A DNA stretch of 64,000 nt, from assembly GCA_009786075.1 (NCBI GenBank), contig WQTX01000003.1, forward strand, positions 1 to 64,000, read 5' to 3'. Below, in pieces: positions 7,961 through 16,948 of this stretch. Source of the stretch: Bacteroidota bacterium. GTDB taxonomy: Bacteria; Bacteroidota; Bacteroidia; Bacteroidales; UBA1715. Position 1 is the stretch's first letter. The number at the start of each line of letters is the position of its first letter. The notes below the pieces were generated by a model. That model ran no database searches and was not told where the DNA came from. It was given only the letters and a program-made list of their open reading frames with translations. A program made the translations under genes and the position numbers.

Positions 7961-10900
7961 TTAATCAAGTTTAAAACCAATCACAAGCACATCGTCGGTT
8001 TGGCGGTTATCGTTTTTCCACGTGTCAAATTCTGTTTCAATGCAGGCAAATTGCTTGTCCATCGACAAATTTTGCATGTCGAGAATGAGTTGTTTGAAAC
8101 GAGCAGTTTGATATTTTTTATTTTCGGCACCGCCAAATTGGTCGCAAAATCCGTCGGAAAATAAGTAAAAACTTGCTCCGGGTTCGTATTCAAATTCCCG
8201 ATTGGTAAATTCAATATTGTTGTTGAACGTTCCGCCAATTGAGGTCATATCGCCATGAATTACATCAATTTCTTGGTTGGGCGCAATGTGGAAAAACGTT
8301 TGTTGCGCACTCACAATATGCACTGTGCGTTGCGATTTATTTATTTTGCAAAGTGTTATGTCCACACTATCATCTTGTATTTCCGGTTGGTCGGGGTTGT
8401 GTTGGTTTAGAATTTTTATGATGCCTTTGTTCATTTTTTCGAGTATAGCCACCGGCTGTTGATTGCGACTGTTGTGTGTAATTTCGTTGAGCAGCGTAGT
8501 ACCCATGAGCGAAAGCAATGCTCCCGGCACGCCGTGTCCGGTACTGTCGGCTACGGCAATGTAAAGGTCGTCGTTTTGTTCCAAAATCCAATAAAAATCG
8601 CCGCTTACAATATCACGTGGTTTGAAGAAAACGAAAGATTGGGGAAGATATTTTTTCACTTCCGACATTTGTGGAAACACTACGTCTTGTATGCGTTTGG
8701 CGTAATTTATACTGTCGTTTATCAAGATATTTTTGTGTAGCAAATCTTCATTCTTTTTGCTGAGCAATTCTTTTTGTTCTTCTATTTCTTTGGTGCGCTC
8801 ATTTACTTTTTCTTCCAATTTTTGTTTTTCGGCAATTAAATTTCGTTCACGTATAGTTACATAACTATATATTGCTCCTATAATTAAAACAATGAGAGTA
8901 GAATAAAACCACGTGGTGCGCCAAAATGGCGGAATTATAATTATGGTAATGCTTGTGATTTGTTCGCCCCATTCGCCATCGGTGTTGGTAGCCATTACTT
9001 TAAATGTGTAGGTGCCGCCGGCTAAATTGGTGTAGGTTGCAAATCGTTTATCGGCATTGGTGTATAGCCAATCATTGTCGAAACCATCTAATTTATATTT
9101 ATATTGAATTTTTTCGGGAGCTATAAAATTCAAATTGGCAAATTCTATCGAAAAACTATATTTGTACGAAAGTATTATGGTATCGAGAAAACGAAGTGCT
9201 TGCGTCAAAATCACATTGTCGTCAAATTTTTCGCCAACAGCTACCGATTGATTGAAAATTCGTAAATCGGTAAGTACAATGTTGCCAAAGTAGCGAGTAT
9301 TACTAATGCTATCGGGTATAAAATAGGTAACGCCCGCCCGTCCGCCGAAAAATAATTCGCCTTGTTCGTTTTTATAACGTGCTCCTTGATTGAACGAATT
9401 GCCCGCCAGACCGTCGATTTTATAATAATTGGTGCTGTGCATACGATTGGGGTCAAGCCGTGCCAAACCAAAATCGGTAGCAATCCAAATATCGCCGTTG
9501 TTAGCTTCTTGCAGCGAGGCAATTACATCGTTTGCCAGCCCATCTTTTCTTGAAAATGTTGTAAATGAACCGGTTTTTTTATCAAATTTATTTACGCCGC
9601 CACCACTTGTTCCAATCCACAAAACGCCTTTTGTATCTTCCAAAATATCGGTTACTTCGTTGTGCGAAAGCGAATTGATGTCGGTAGCATTGCGTGTGAA
9701 AAACTGTTTGCTATTGGTTTTTGGGTCAAATTTCAGCAAACCAAGTCCGCTTGTTCCAATCCACATTATTCCGTCGGTATCTTGAATTATGCACCACACC
9801 ACGTTTCGTTCGTTATTGTTGGAAAGGTTTATGGTGGTAAATTGCCTTTTTTGATAATTGAATTTGCTCAATCCGCCGCCGTGAGTGCCTATCCACAATA
9901 TGCTATCGTTGTCTAAAAACAAACTTTTAACAGCATTGTTTGAAAGAGAATTTTTATCATCAGCATCGTATTTAAACTGTTCATGGCGCTCTGTTTTTGC
10001 GTCGAACTTGAAAATTCCGTTTCCCTCGGTACCTATCCAATAAAACCCGCGAGGGTCGTAAATCATACAATTGATTTTGTTGTAAATTTCAGTGCTATTA
10101 GAGTTTGCGTAAAAACTGCGTATGCTGTTGTTTTGTTTTTCAATCAAGTGCAATCCCGCTCCACGAGTGCCTATCCACGTGTTTTTTTCATTGTCGATAA
10201 TTGTGTGAACGTTGAATAGCGGCACTCCGTTGGGAGTTTGTAAAACTTTGAAATTTTTGCGTTGTGTGTTGCATTTGTTCAATCCGTCGTTTTCGGTACC
10301 CACCCACAGCACTCCCGACCGGTCTTTGTACACCGACCGTATGTTATTTGAAGTAATCGAAAAATCCGATTTGTTTTCTTGGTACGAAGCCAGGAATTTA
10401 TGCGTTTGCGCATGGTAAATATTTAAACCGCCCTCTCGGGTAGCAACATACATTTGTTGCGTAGATTGGTCTTCATAAAATGACATTACAATATTACTTG
10501 ATAAACTATTTTTTTCTCCAACTATGGGGAGGAATGTTTGGAATTTTCCGGTTTTTGGGTTTACAATTCCAAAGCCGCCATAGTAAGTTCCAATCCATAA
10601 TTGTCCGTAGCTATCACAGCGAATGCTCATAATATTGTTTTTGATAAAAGGTACCGGAGTGAATTTTTGTGTTTCGGTATCGAATTTATTCAAACCGCCT
10701 TTTTCGTCCATGCCCACCCAAATAGTGCCGTAGGTATCTTGGCTCACGGCTCGCACTGCATTGCTTGTTATGCTTGTGGGGTCATGCGGATTGTGAGTGT
10801 AGTGGCTGCATGTTTCGGTTTTGCGGTTGTAACAATACAAACCGCCGCCATTGCTTGCAATCCACACATTGCCTTCCCGGTCTTCAAAAATATCTGATAT

Positions 10901-11296
10901 ATCGTGTTCATAATAACTTTTGCCCTGTTTGTCCATGACTGGCGTAAAAATTTCGGTGCGAGGGTCAAATATATTTAAACCACCGCCCATGGTCATTCCT
11001 ACCCATATTTTACCATCGCTATCTTGCAACAGGGTACTAATTTTATTGCCCGAAATAGAGCGAGTATCGCCCTGAATTGGTTTGAAAATCCGAAAACTAT
11101 GACCATCATATTTATTCAAACCATCGTTGGTGGCAAACCACAAAAAACCGGTGCTATCTTGAATAATTGCATTCACGCAGTGTTGCGACAAACCATGCGC
11201 CATGGAAATCGACTCAAATATCAGTTTTTGGGTTTGAGCATGCAGTGTGCTTGCCAAAAAGAAAAATGCAATGCAAAAATATATAAGTTTTTTCAT
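7961..11296 (-). CDS. Reg_prop / Y_Y_Y sensor with SpoIIE-type phosphatase output
   Basis: About 1111 residues. After a signal peptide (cleavage near LHAQ) come many Reg_prop repeats of the form GxxWIGT...GGLNKFD (residues ~25-660), building two sensor propellers, then a Y_Y_Y domain (KYKLDGFDNDWLYTN), one membrane helix (FYSTLIVLIIGAIYSYV), a coiled coil (IAEKQKLEEKVNERTKEIEEQ) and a cytoplasmic PP2C/SpoIIE domain (FFKPRDIVSGDFYW, AVADSTGHGVPGALLSLMG). Such hybrids sense a periplasmic signal and dephosphorylate anti-sigma-factor antagonists; the partner is not in the window. The stop lies 4 nt before the ATG of the protease gene downstream, so the two are probably cotranscribed. Confidence 0.9.
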   Translation of the reverse strand: MKKLIYFCIAFFFLASTLHAQTQKLIFESISMAHGLSQHCVNAIIQDSTGFLWFATNDGLNKYDGHSFRIFKPIQGDTRSISGNKISTLLQDSDGKIWVGMTMGGGLNIFDPRTEIFTPVMDKQGKSYYEHDISDIFEDREGNVWIASNGGGLYCYNRKTETCSHYTHNPHDPTSITSNAVRAVSQDTYGTIWVGMDEKGGLNKFDTETQKFTPVPFIKNNIMSIRCDSYGQLWIGTYYGGFGIVNPKTGKFQTFLPIVGEKNSLSSNIVMSFYEDQSTQQMYVATREGGLNIYHAQTHKFLASYQENKSDFSITSNNIRSVYKDRSGVLWVGTENDGLNKCNTQRKNFKVLQTPNGVPLFNVHTIIDNEKNTWIGTRGAGLHLIEKQNNSIRSFYANSNSTEIYNKINCMIYDPRGFYWIGTEGNGIFKFDAKTERHEQFKYDADDKNSLSNNAVKSLFLDNDSILWIGTHGGGLSKFNYQKRQFTTINLSNNNERNVVWCIIQDTDGIMWIGTSGLGLLKFDPKTNSKQFFTRNATDINSLSHNEVTDILEDTKGVLWIGTSGGGVNKFDKKTGSFTTFSRKDGLANDVIASLQEANNGDIWIATDFGLARLDPNRMHSTNYYKIDGLAGNSFNQGARYKNEQGELFFGGRAGVTYFIPDSISNTRYFGNIVLTDLRIFNQSVAVGEKFDDNVILTQALRFLDTIILSYKYSFSIEFANLNFIAPEKIQYKYKLDGFDNDWLYTNADKRFATYTNLAGGTYTFKVMATNTDGEWGEQITSITIIIIPPFWRTTWFYSTLIVLIIGAIYSYVTIRERNLIAEKQKLEEKVNERTKEIEEQKELLSKKNEDLLHKNILINDSINYAKRIQDVVFPQMSEVKKYLPQSFVFFKPRDIVSGDFYWILEQNDDLYIAVADSTGHGVPGALLSLMGTTLLNEITHNSRNQQPVAILEKMNKGIIKILNQHNPDQPEIQDDSVDITLCKINKSQRTVHIVSAQQTFFHIAPNQEIDVIHGDMTSIGGTFNNNIEFTNREFEYEPGASFYLFSDGFCDQFGGAENKKYQTARFKQLILDMQNLSMDKQFACIETEFDTWKNDNRQTDDVLVIGFKLD

Positions 11297-11343
11297 TAAT
11301 TTCAAAAAAATGAATTGCAAGTGTAAGGAAAAAAAATGAAGAA

Positions 11344-11351
11344 CAAAAATA
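11344..11351 (-). promoter_or_regulatory. -7 box upstream of the sensor gene
   Basis: TATTTTTG on the minus strand, 48 nt before the ATG at 11296, fits TAnnTTTG. A convincing -33 element is not evident. Confidence 0.45.
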
Positions 11352-11445
11352 AAAGTGAGATTATTTTAGTATAGAACTTGCCACCTACAATTTTTTTCGT
11401 TACTTAGCGTTTTCAAATACGTACAAAAAAAGAATTAAAACATTT

Positions 11446-14169
11446 GTGAAATCACGACATATATTATATAGTATTACCGGTGTTTTTTTGCTACTTGCGG
11501 CGGCGTGTTCTACGTCAAAAAATACTGCAATCAATCGCACTTATCACAATGTGGTGAGCCGTTACAATATTTTTTTCAACGGCAGGGAAGCCTACAAACA
11601 AGGCATGGCTCGTGCGGAAAAAGAATTTCAAGAGCCTTTTAACGATATTTTACCAGTGTTTTTTTTCACGCAAACCGGAGCTTTATCGTCGGCGCAAGGC
11701 GATATGGACAGGGCAGTTAGCAAAGCTGCCAAACTCATTAAAAAACATTCGATTACGGCACGTCCGAAACAAAAAAAAGCTCCCTCAACCGCCAAAGAAC
11801 GTGAATTTTACTATCGCCGTGAGTACAACAATTGGATTGACAAGTCGTACCTGCTCATGGGTAAGGCTCTTTTCATGAAACAAAATTATCTTGAAGCGCA
11901 GAAGAATTTCATGTTTCTTATAAATGAATACCGCAACGACCCTATAAAATACGAGGCTACACTGTGGTTGGCGCACACCAAGATTGCCACGCAGCAATAC
12001 GACGATGCAAAAGATATTTTAGATAAAATAGCCGAAGTAAAAGATTTTCCCGAAAATCTACGGAGCGAATTTTTTGCCTTATATGCCGATATTTTTATCC
12101 GTCAGGGTAAATACAACGAGGCTATAACCCACTTGTTGCTTGCCATAGAATTTACCAAAAATAAAAAAACACTGGTGCGCTATCACTACATTTTGGCGCA
12201 ATTGTATAAAGAGATTGATTACAACGAAAAAGCTGTTGAACATTTTGCGCAGGTTTTAAAATTAAATCCGAGTTATGAATTTGCATTTAATGCCAAAATA
12301 AGCAAAGCCACAGCGTTTGAAGGCGGACGAGGTTCGAGTGCGGAAACAATTGCAATACTGCGAAAATTGCTGAAAGATAAGAAAAATGCGGAATTTAAAG
12401 ACCAAATTTACTATGCCTTGGCAAATGTGTATATGGCTGAAAATAACGAAGAAAATGCTTTGACATATTACAAAAAATCGGTGGAAAGCAGTACTACCAA
12501 TGTGCAGCAAAAAGCAATGTCGCTGCTTGCTATTGGCAATATTTATTATAATCAACGGCAATACATTGCAGCACAACCATATTACGACAGTACTATGATG
12601 GTGTTGCCCGAAGAATATCGCAATTACAATGTTATAAAAACCAAATCGAACAATCTGAATATTCTTGCCAAATACCATTTTATGGCGCATACCGAAGATA
12701 GTTTGCAACGCATAGCCCGTATGCCCGAAAAAGAACGTAACAATTACATTGACAACATTATACGGAAAATCAACGAAGACGAGCATTTGAAAGCGGAAAA
12801 AGACTTGCTCGAAGTGCAAAATGCACAGATGTACGGTCAGCAAGATTTGGCAAATTCCATGCAAACCGGTCAAGGCAGCAAATGGTATTTTTACAACGAA
12901 ACCGCTGTACGATTGGGAAAAACGGAATTTAAACAACGTTGGGGCGACCGCAAACTCGAAGACAATTGGCGGCGTTCCTCGAAATCTACATCGTTTGCCA
13001 ACGTAGATGAAGAGCTCGAAAATATGGACGAAGAAAGCGGTGCAGAAGGCGAAAAGGCTGCACCAAAAGTTACCGATAATAGAACACGGCAATATTATTT
13101 GCAAAATTTGCCATTGACCGATACGGCGCTTGCAATTTCCACCAAACGCATAGAAGAGGGCTTGTTCAACAAAGGCATGACCTACATGAATTTGATTGGC
13201 GACAATAAATTGGCAATTGCCAGTCTCGAAGAATATGTGAAACGGTTTCCAAATCACACCTACACCGCCATTTCCCTGTATTATTTGTACAAATTATACG
13301 AGCAAGACAAAAATTTCACAAAAGCCGACAGCTATAAAGCGCAGGTTATCAAGCAATACCCGCAAAGTAATTACGCTAAAGCGCTTACCAATCCCGATTT
13401 TCAGAAAGATATAAAAGCGCAGGAAAAACAGATTGAAAAAATGTATGCCGATGCGTACCGAGCCTATTTGCGTGGCGATTATGAGGCGGTTATACGAATG
13501 AGCAACGAGCAATTGAAAAAATTCCCCGATGCGTATCTTACACCGCAATTTCAATTTTTGCGAGTTATGAGCGAGGGTAGAAAAACCGACGTTCTTACAT
13601 TGCAAGCAAATCTTGAAGGTTTTGTGAAACAATATCCCAAGGCGGAAACTACGCCGTTGGCAAAATCAATTATCAATTATATTGCCAAAAACGATACTGC
13701 GCAAATAGCGTTTCTTATGAATGCGCACTTAGCGCGAACCATGCCGGCAAGCGGCAATAATGCTGCAATTGCACAAACCGCACCGGAAGAAGAACGGGAA
13801 CTTTTTACCGTTGATAACACTCCGCCGTTTTACTATGTGCTTGCTGTAAAATCGGAATTTGTAGATATTAATCAAGTGAAATTCAACGCCATAAATTACA
13901 ATTTGGATTATTTTACCAATTTCGAGTTTGATATACAAACTAAAGACTTGACTTCAAAAACCGCATTGTTGGTTATCAGTCCGTTTGAATCGCAAGGGCA
14001 GGCTATGAATTATTTTGATTTGATAAATTATAACCAAGAAATTTTTGAAGGTATCGAAAGAATTTTTACCCATCATTTTATTATTTCCGCAAAAAATTAT
14101 CAAGCTCTGCTGGCAAGCCGCGATGTGGAGGCGTATTTGAAGTTTTTTGAGGAGAATTATGCGAGGTAG
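11446..14169 (+). CDS. porW: T9SS-associated TPR lipoprotein PorW/SprE
   Basis: 907 residues from a GTG start. The N-terminus is a lipoprotein signal (LLLAAACSTSKNT) and is followed by the family's hallmark RTYHNVVSRYNIFFNGREAYKQG. Multiple TPR-like helices follow (e.g. KSYLLMGKALFMKQNYLEAQKNFMFLINEY; KFPNHTYTAISLYYLYKLYEQ), then a C-terminal ferredoxin-like domain. PorW (P. gingivalis) and SprE (Flavobacterium) are outer-membrane-associated lipoproteins required for T9SS secretion. Length and layout agree with the family (about 600-900 aa). No ATG lies in frame close by, and similarity begins at the lipobox, so GTG at 11446 is accepted. The next T9SS gene, porX, is 3.2 kb downstream beyond an accessory island. 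Confidence 0.85.
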   Translation: MKSRHILYSITGVFLLLAAACSTSKNTAINRTYHNVVSRYNIFFNGREAYKQGMARAEKEFQEPFNDILPVFFFTQTGALSSAQGDMDRAVSKAAKLIKKHSITARPKQKKAPSTAKEREFYYRREYNNWIDKSYLLMGKALFMKQNYLEAQKNFMFLINEYRNDPIKYEATLWLAHTKIATQQYDDAKDILDKIAEVKDFPENLRSEFFALYADIFIRQGKYNEAITHLLLAIEFTKNKKTLVRYHYILAQLYKEIDYNEKAVEHFAQVLKLNPSYEFAFNAKISKATAFEGGRGSSAETIAILRKLLKDKKNAEFKDQIYYALANVYMAENNEENALTYYKKSVESSTTNVQQKAMSLLAIGNIYYNQRQYIAAQPYYDSTMMVLPEEYRNYNVIKTKSNNLNILAKYHFMAHTEDSLQRIARMPEKERNNYIDNIIRKINEDEHLKAEKDLLEVQNAQMYGQQDLANSMQTGQGSKWYFYNETAVRLGKTEFKQRWGDRKLEDNWRRSSKSTSFANVDEELENMDEESGAEGEKAAPKVTDNRTRQYYLQNLPLTDTALAISTKRIEEGLFNKGMTYMNLIGDNKLAIASLEEYVKRFPNHTYTAISLYYLYKLYEQDKNFTKADSYKAQVIKQYPQSNYAKALTNPDFQKDIKAQEKQIEKMYADAYRAYLRGDYEAVIRMSNEQLKKFPDAYLTPQFQFLRVMSEGRKTDVLTLQANLEGFVKQYPKAETTPLAKSIINYIAKNDTAQIAFLMNAHLARTMPASGNNAAIAQTAPEEERELFTVDNTPPFYYVLAVKSEFVDINQVKFNAINYNLDYFTNFEFDIQTKDLTSKTALLVISPFESQGQAMNYFDLINYNQEIFEGIERIFTHHFIISAKNYQALLASRDVEAYLKFFEENYAR

Positions 14170-14222
14170 ATATGAGATTTTAGACGTGAGATATTAGACT
14201 TTTAGACACAAGACTAAGAAAT

Positions 14223-14534
14223 ATGAACCAACAAATTTTCAAAGAGATACAAGCATTAAAGCGCCAAATTTTGCCGAATGAAAAAGTAATTCTTTTCGGT
14301 TCGCAGGCGCGTGGCGATGCGAGAGCGGATTCGGATTGGGATTTATTGGTGTTGTTGAATAAAGAAAAAATAACATACGAAGACGAAAATACGTATGCCT
14401 ATCCGTTTGCCGATATGGGCTGGAACTACGGAACTTATATAAGTGTAAAAATGTACACTAATAAAGAATGGGAAGAACGTGGTTTTACACCGTTTTACCA
14501 TAATATTCAAAAAGATGGTGTGCTGATTAATTAA
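14223..14534 (+). CDS. MNT-type minimal nucleotidyltransferase
   Basis: 103 residues with the pol-beta nucleotidyltransferase signature GSQARGDARADSDWDLLVLL (residues ~27-46). MNT proteins of this size act as antitoxins of HEPN RNases by adding AMP to the HEPN partner; here a HEPN gene starts 10 nt downstream. The catalytic GS-x10-DxD pattern is intact. The 53-nt spacer before it is built of repeated words (AGAC/TTTTAGAC), as in other spacers of this window. Confidence 0.85.
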   Translation: MNQQIFKEIQALKRQILPNEKVILFGSQARGDARADSDWDLLVLLNKEKITYEDENTYAYPFADMGWNYGTYISVKMYTNKEWEERGFTPFYHNIQKDGVLIN

Positions 14535-14544
14535 ATATTGCAAT

Positions 14545-14949
14545 ATGGGATTAACTGAAACTGAAAGAAGTGTATTGATTGAAGTGAAAATAGAGCGAGC
14601 GCATAAAACTATTGAAGAAGTGCCGTATTTACTTAACGGAGGACTTTATAGAAATGCGATTAATAGAATGTATTATGCGTGTTATTACATTGTAAGTGCT
14701 TTACTTTTACAACGAAGTTATGAAGCTCGCTCACATCACGGTATTATTGCATTGCTTTCAATGAAATTTGTGAAAACAGGAATAATAAGTGTAGAGGCAG
14801 GAAAATTATATCGTAGTCTTTTTGAACTCCGCCAAACCGGCGATTATGATGAATTGAAAGATATTACACGAGAAGATGTAACAACTCGTTTAGAACCGGC
14901 AAAACAATTTATTGAAACAATTGAAAAATTGATACATACAAATTCATAA
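14545..14949 (+). CDS. HEPN-domain protein (toxin-like partner of the MNT gene)
   Basis: 134 residues, all alpha by pattern: an N-terminal helix with VKIERAHKTIEEVPYLL, the helix AINRMYYACYYIVSALLL, then RSYEARSHHGIIALL, which contains an R-x6-H motif typical of HEPN ribonucleases, and a final helix. Partner of the upstream MNT gene in the widespread MNT/HEPN toxin-antitoxin arrangement; HEPN toxins of this class cleave RNA. A role in phage defence or stress is inferred from family knowledge, not shown here. A structured RNA begins 12 nt after its stop codon. Confidence 0.85.
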   Translation: MGLTETERSVLIEVKIERAHKTIEEVPYLLNGGLYRNAINRMYYACYYIVSALLLQRSYEARSHHGIIALLSMKFVKTGIISVEAGKLYRSLFELRQTGDYDELKDITREDVTTRLEPAKQFIETIEKLIHTNS

Positions 14950-14960
14950 ACAACAAAATA

Positions 14961-15202
14961 TTGTGCCTATGATTTTCAATGCGTAAGATAATTACGCAAA
15001 ATTTTAATGGTTGAGCTTTTAGCTCATTTATTCTTACTTTTCGGAATCTGGTAAATTCAATAAAAAAGTAATACAAGGATAAGATTGTGAAGTTTCACGC
15101 TGTTTGGCGTGAATTGTTTGCGTGCTTATTTTGTATTACATGGCAATTACCAGAGCCACGAAAAGTAAATAAGCAATCAACAAACAGTTTCACGCTTTTT
15201 TT
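14961..15202 (+). ncRNA. structured RNA element, copy 2 (unassigned family)
   Basis: Homologous to 661-874 in layout and in the conserved ends (GCCTATGA... and CACGCTTTTTTTATG). Visible helices: GCGTAA/TTACGC (14981-14986/14992-14997); GAGC/GCTC (15013-15016/15022-15025); long stem of TTACTTTTCG with CGAAAAGTAA (15034-15043/15159-15168), CTGGTAA with TTACCAG (15048-15054/15147-15153) and GTAATACAA...ATAAG with CTTATTTTGTATTAC (15068-15083/15125-15139); apical hairpin TTCACGC/GCGTGAA (15094-15100/15107-15113). The 9-mer GTTTCACGC of the apical arm is repeated at 15187-15195 just before T7 (15196-15202), so GCGTGAA can pair with either copy: a switch or pseudoknot. The XRE start codon follows the T-run directly. 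I see no canonical promoter in the 12 nt after the HEPN stop, so it may be read from upstream. Confidence 0.75.
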
Positions 15203-15508
15203 ATGGATTTAAAAGACATACACATAGGAAAAATCATAAAAGAAAAATTGGTTGAAAAATCAATGAGCATTACGGAATTTGCTAATGGCATTAGTCGTGA
15301 AAGAACTACTGTTTACGATATTTTCGAACGAAAAAGCGTTGATATTGAGCTTTTAATCAAAATATCACAAGTGTTGGATTATGATTTTATACATCATGTT
15401 TATTTTCCAGAAATTCCTCAAAAAGCACAAATTATTATTGAAGTAGATAGAAGTGAAATTGACAAATTGGATTTGTCGAAAGCTTGTTTATTGTCTTGTT
15501 CAAAGTAG
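15203..15508 (+). CDS. XRE/HTH regulator attached to the structured RNA
   Basis: 101 residues. A Cro/C1-type helix-turn-helix spans about residues 9-60 (IGKIIKEKLVEKSMSITEFANGI...RTTVYDIFERKSVDIELLIKISQVLDYDF), followed by a short basic/acidic tail. This small single-HTH family is common in Bacteroidetes. Its ATG is the first triplet after the T7 run of the RNA, so it has no conventional ribosome-binding site and its expression should depend on the RNA's fold. It may bind its own DNA or the RNA element; untested. Confidence 0.8.
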   Translation: MDLKDIHIGKIIKEKLVEKSMSITEFANGISRERTTVYDIFERKSVDIELLIKISQVLDYDFIHHVYFPEIPQKAQIIIEVDRSEIDKLDLSKACLLSCSK

Positions 15509-15660
15509 AAAAATAGTGTTTGTTTTTTCCACGAAAAGCGTCAGGCAAATCAACTATGAAATAACAATAATTGTTGCATTATAATGTATTTTTACTTTTT
15601 AAGTATTGAAATTAACATTAACACCGATGAGTCAATGGGATATAAGCGACAACAATTACA

Positions 15661-15876
15661 ATGAATTATAAAAAAATGGTTTTATTTATTGGAGGAATTT
15701 TAATTGCTACTTTTTGCTCCACATCTTGTTCAAAAAAATGTACCTGTCAAGACAACAATAGCGGCTATATTTATCCTGATTATGATTTAAAAAAAGAAGG
15801 TCATAGAAATTGTAGAAAACTTCAAAAAGCTCTGAATGCAGAAGGAAAATCTGTCTCTTGTATGATATGGTTTTGA
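15661..15876 (+). CDS. small Cys-rich lipoprotein
   Basis: 71 residues: lipoprotein signal with lipobox STSC, then SKKCTCQDNNSGY and a basic C-terminal part with HRNCRKLQKAL and SVSCMIWF. The mature chain carries several cysteines beside the lipidated one, which would need oxidative folding or reduction in the periplasm. It lies 95 nt upstream of a membrane thioredoxin-type protein on the same strand, a plausible partner. Family not recognised. The 150-bp gap before it holds no gene or clear terminator. Confidence 0.65.
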   Translation: MNYKKMVLFIGGILIATFCSTSCSKKCTCQDNNSGYIYPDYDLKKEGHRNCRKLQKALNAEGKSVSCMIWF

Positions 15877-15971
15877 AAATAAATGCTATGTAGCAAATAG
15901 CATTTTATAAAGTGTAATTATTCAAAACAAGGTATAGAAAACAAAATCATTCATAATGACTTGTTTAACTC

Positions 15972-16883
15972 ATGAAGTTCAAAAATATTACTAAAATATT
16001 TTCAATTTTGACCGGTATTATTTTTTTAATATCAGGTATAGGCAAAGCTCTAACTACTTCTGAGTTCATAGGAATGATTATGTCCTACGGTTTTAGAGAT
16101 TTTAGTTTTGTTGCACCTCTTATTGCGTGGATAGAAATAATAATTGGTTTGACACTTGTTTTTCGACTATATTCAAAACAAGTTTCTTTTATTGCGATTT
16201 TATTTTTGGTATTAGTAACTTGCATTTATATATACGGGTATTTTCGTCATAATATTACTGATTGTGGATGCTTTGGTGTAGTGTCAAGTTTGAATAAAAT
16301 GCCTCCTGTGTTGGTTGTCATCCGAAATTTGCTATTGATAATAATGTTGCTTATAGTATATAGACAATCAGGCACTTATCAATATTGTTTTACTCTGTGG
16401 ATTACAGTGGTAATTATTTGTGTAATAAGTATATCCTCATTTTTTATGGGTTATAATTATTATCCGCCTTTCGTTTCATTAAATAATGATGTCGATAGCA
16501 ACTACGAAGGCAAAATACTTTCCGAAACACCGTTAAGCAACTTTATTACGACTTCCAAAGATTCCACTTATTTGTTGTTTATATTTTCTTACATTTGTCC
16601 GCATTGCCTCAATTCCATTGAGAATTTGAAACAATATGAAAATGCAAAAGTTGTAGATAGAGTTATTGGTTTAGTGGCGCAAGATTCTGTATATGAAGTA
16701 ATTTTTAAACAAAACTTTCAAGTTGAATTTCCTATCAAGCATTATGACCATCAAACTATTTCATCAATAGCAAAAGGTTTGCCTACAACTTATTACATAA
16801 AAAACAATGTTATAAAAAAAGAAATAATAGGTGAATTGCCTTGTGTTTATAACTTTACGAGGTTATACTATAATAATGAATAA
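15972..16883 (+). CDS. MauE/DoxX-like redox membrane protein fused to a thioredoxin-like domain
   Basis: 303 residues. The first ~130 form four membrane helices of the MauE/DoxX type (FLISGIGKALTT, WIEIIIGLTLVF) with the redox pair CGCFG at 98-102; another helix around 137-160 leads to an extracytoplasmic domain with a thioredoxin-like active site CPHC (209-212), preceded by YLLFIFSYI and followed by a GLPTTYYIKNN strand, where the Pro-Thr fits the cis-Pro loop. MauE-like proteins pass electrons across the membrane to periplasmic thiol enzymes; a fusion to the acceptor domain would make a self-contained disulfide reductase or oxidase. A strong terminator lies 32 nt after the stop. Confidence 0.78.
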   Translation: MKFKNITKIFSILTGIIFLISGIGKALTTSEFIGMIMSYGFRDFSFVAPLIAWIEIIIGLTLVFRLYSKQVSFIAILFLVLVTCIYIYGYFRHNITDCGCFGVVSSLNKMPPVLVVIRNLLLIIMLLIVYRQSGTYQYCFTLWITVVIICVISISSFFMGYNYYPPFVSLNNDVDSNYEGKILSETPLSNFITTSKDSTYLLFIFSYICPHCLNSIENLKQYENAKVVDRVIGLVAQDSVYEVIFKQNFQVEFPIKHYDHQTISSIAKGLPTTYYIKNNVIKKEIIGELPCVYNFTRLYYNNE

Positions 16884-16914
16884 TTGTCTAATTAAAAAAA
16901 TGATATTGTTATTG

Positions 16915-16946
16915 AACGGCAAAGAAAAAACTTTGCCGTTTTTTTT
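16915..16946 (+). terminator. intrinsic terminator of the MauE-thioredoxin unit
   Basis: AACGGCAAAG (16915-16924) pairs perfectly with CTTTGCCGTT (16931-16940) across a six-A loop, followed by eight Ts. Confidence 0.85.
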
Positions 16947-16948
16947 AA

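Noticed and set aside
7956..7980. Earlier ATG for the 905-aa protease
   Set aside because: It overlaps the end of the upstream sensor gene and adds residues before an already complete signal peptide.
12262..13257. 331-codon open frame on the minus strand
   Set aside because: It lies fully inside porW, has Phe/Ile/His-rich composition typical of antisense frames, and no recognisable motif.
14961..15202. Structured RNA considered as a retron msr-msd or a tmRNA
   Set aside because: There is no reverse transcriptase nearby and no branching-G context; it lacks the tRNA-like ends and tag ORF of tmRNA.
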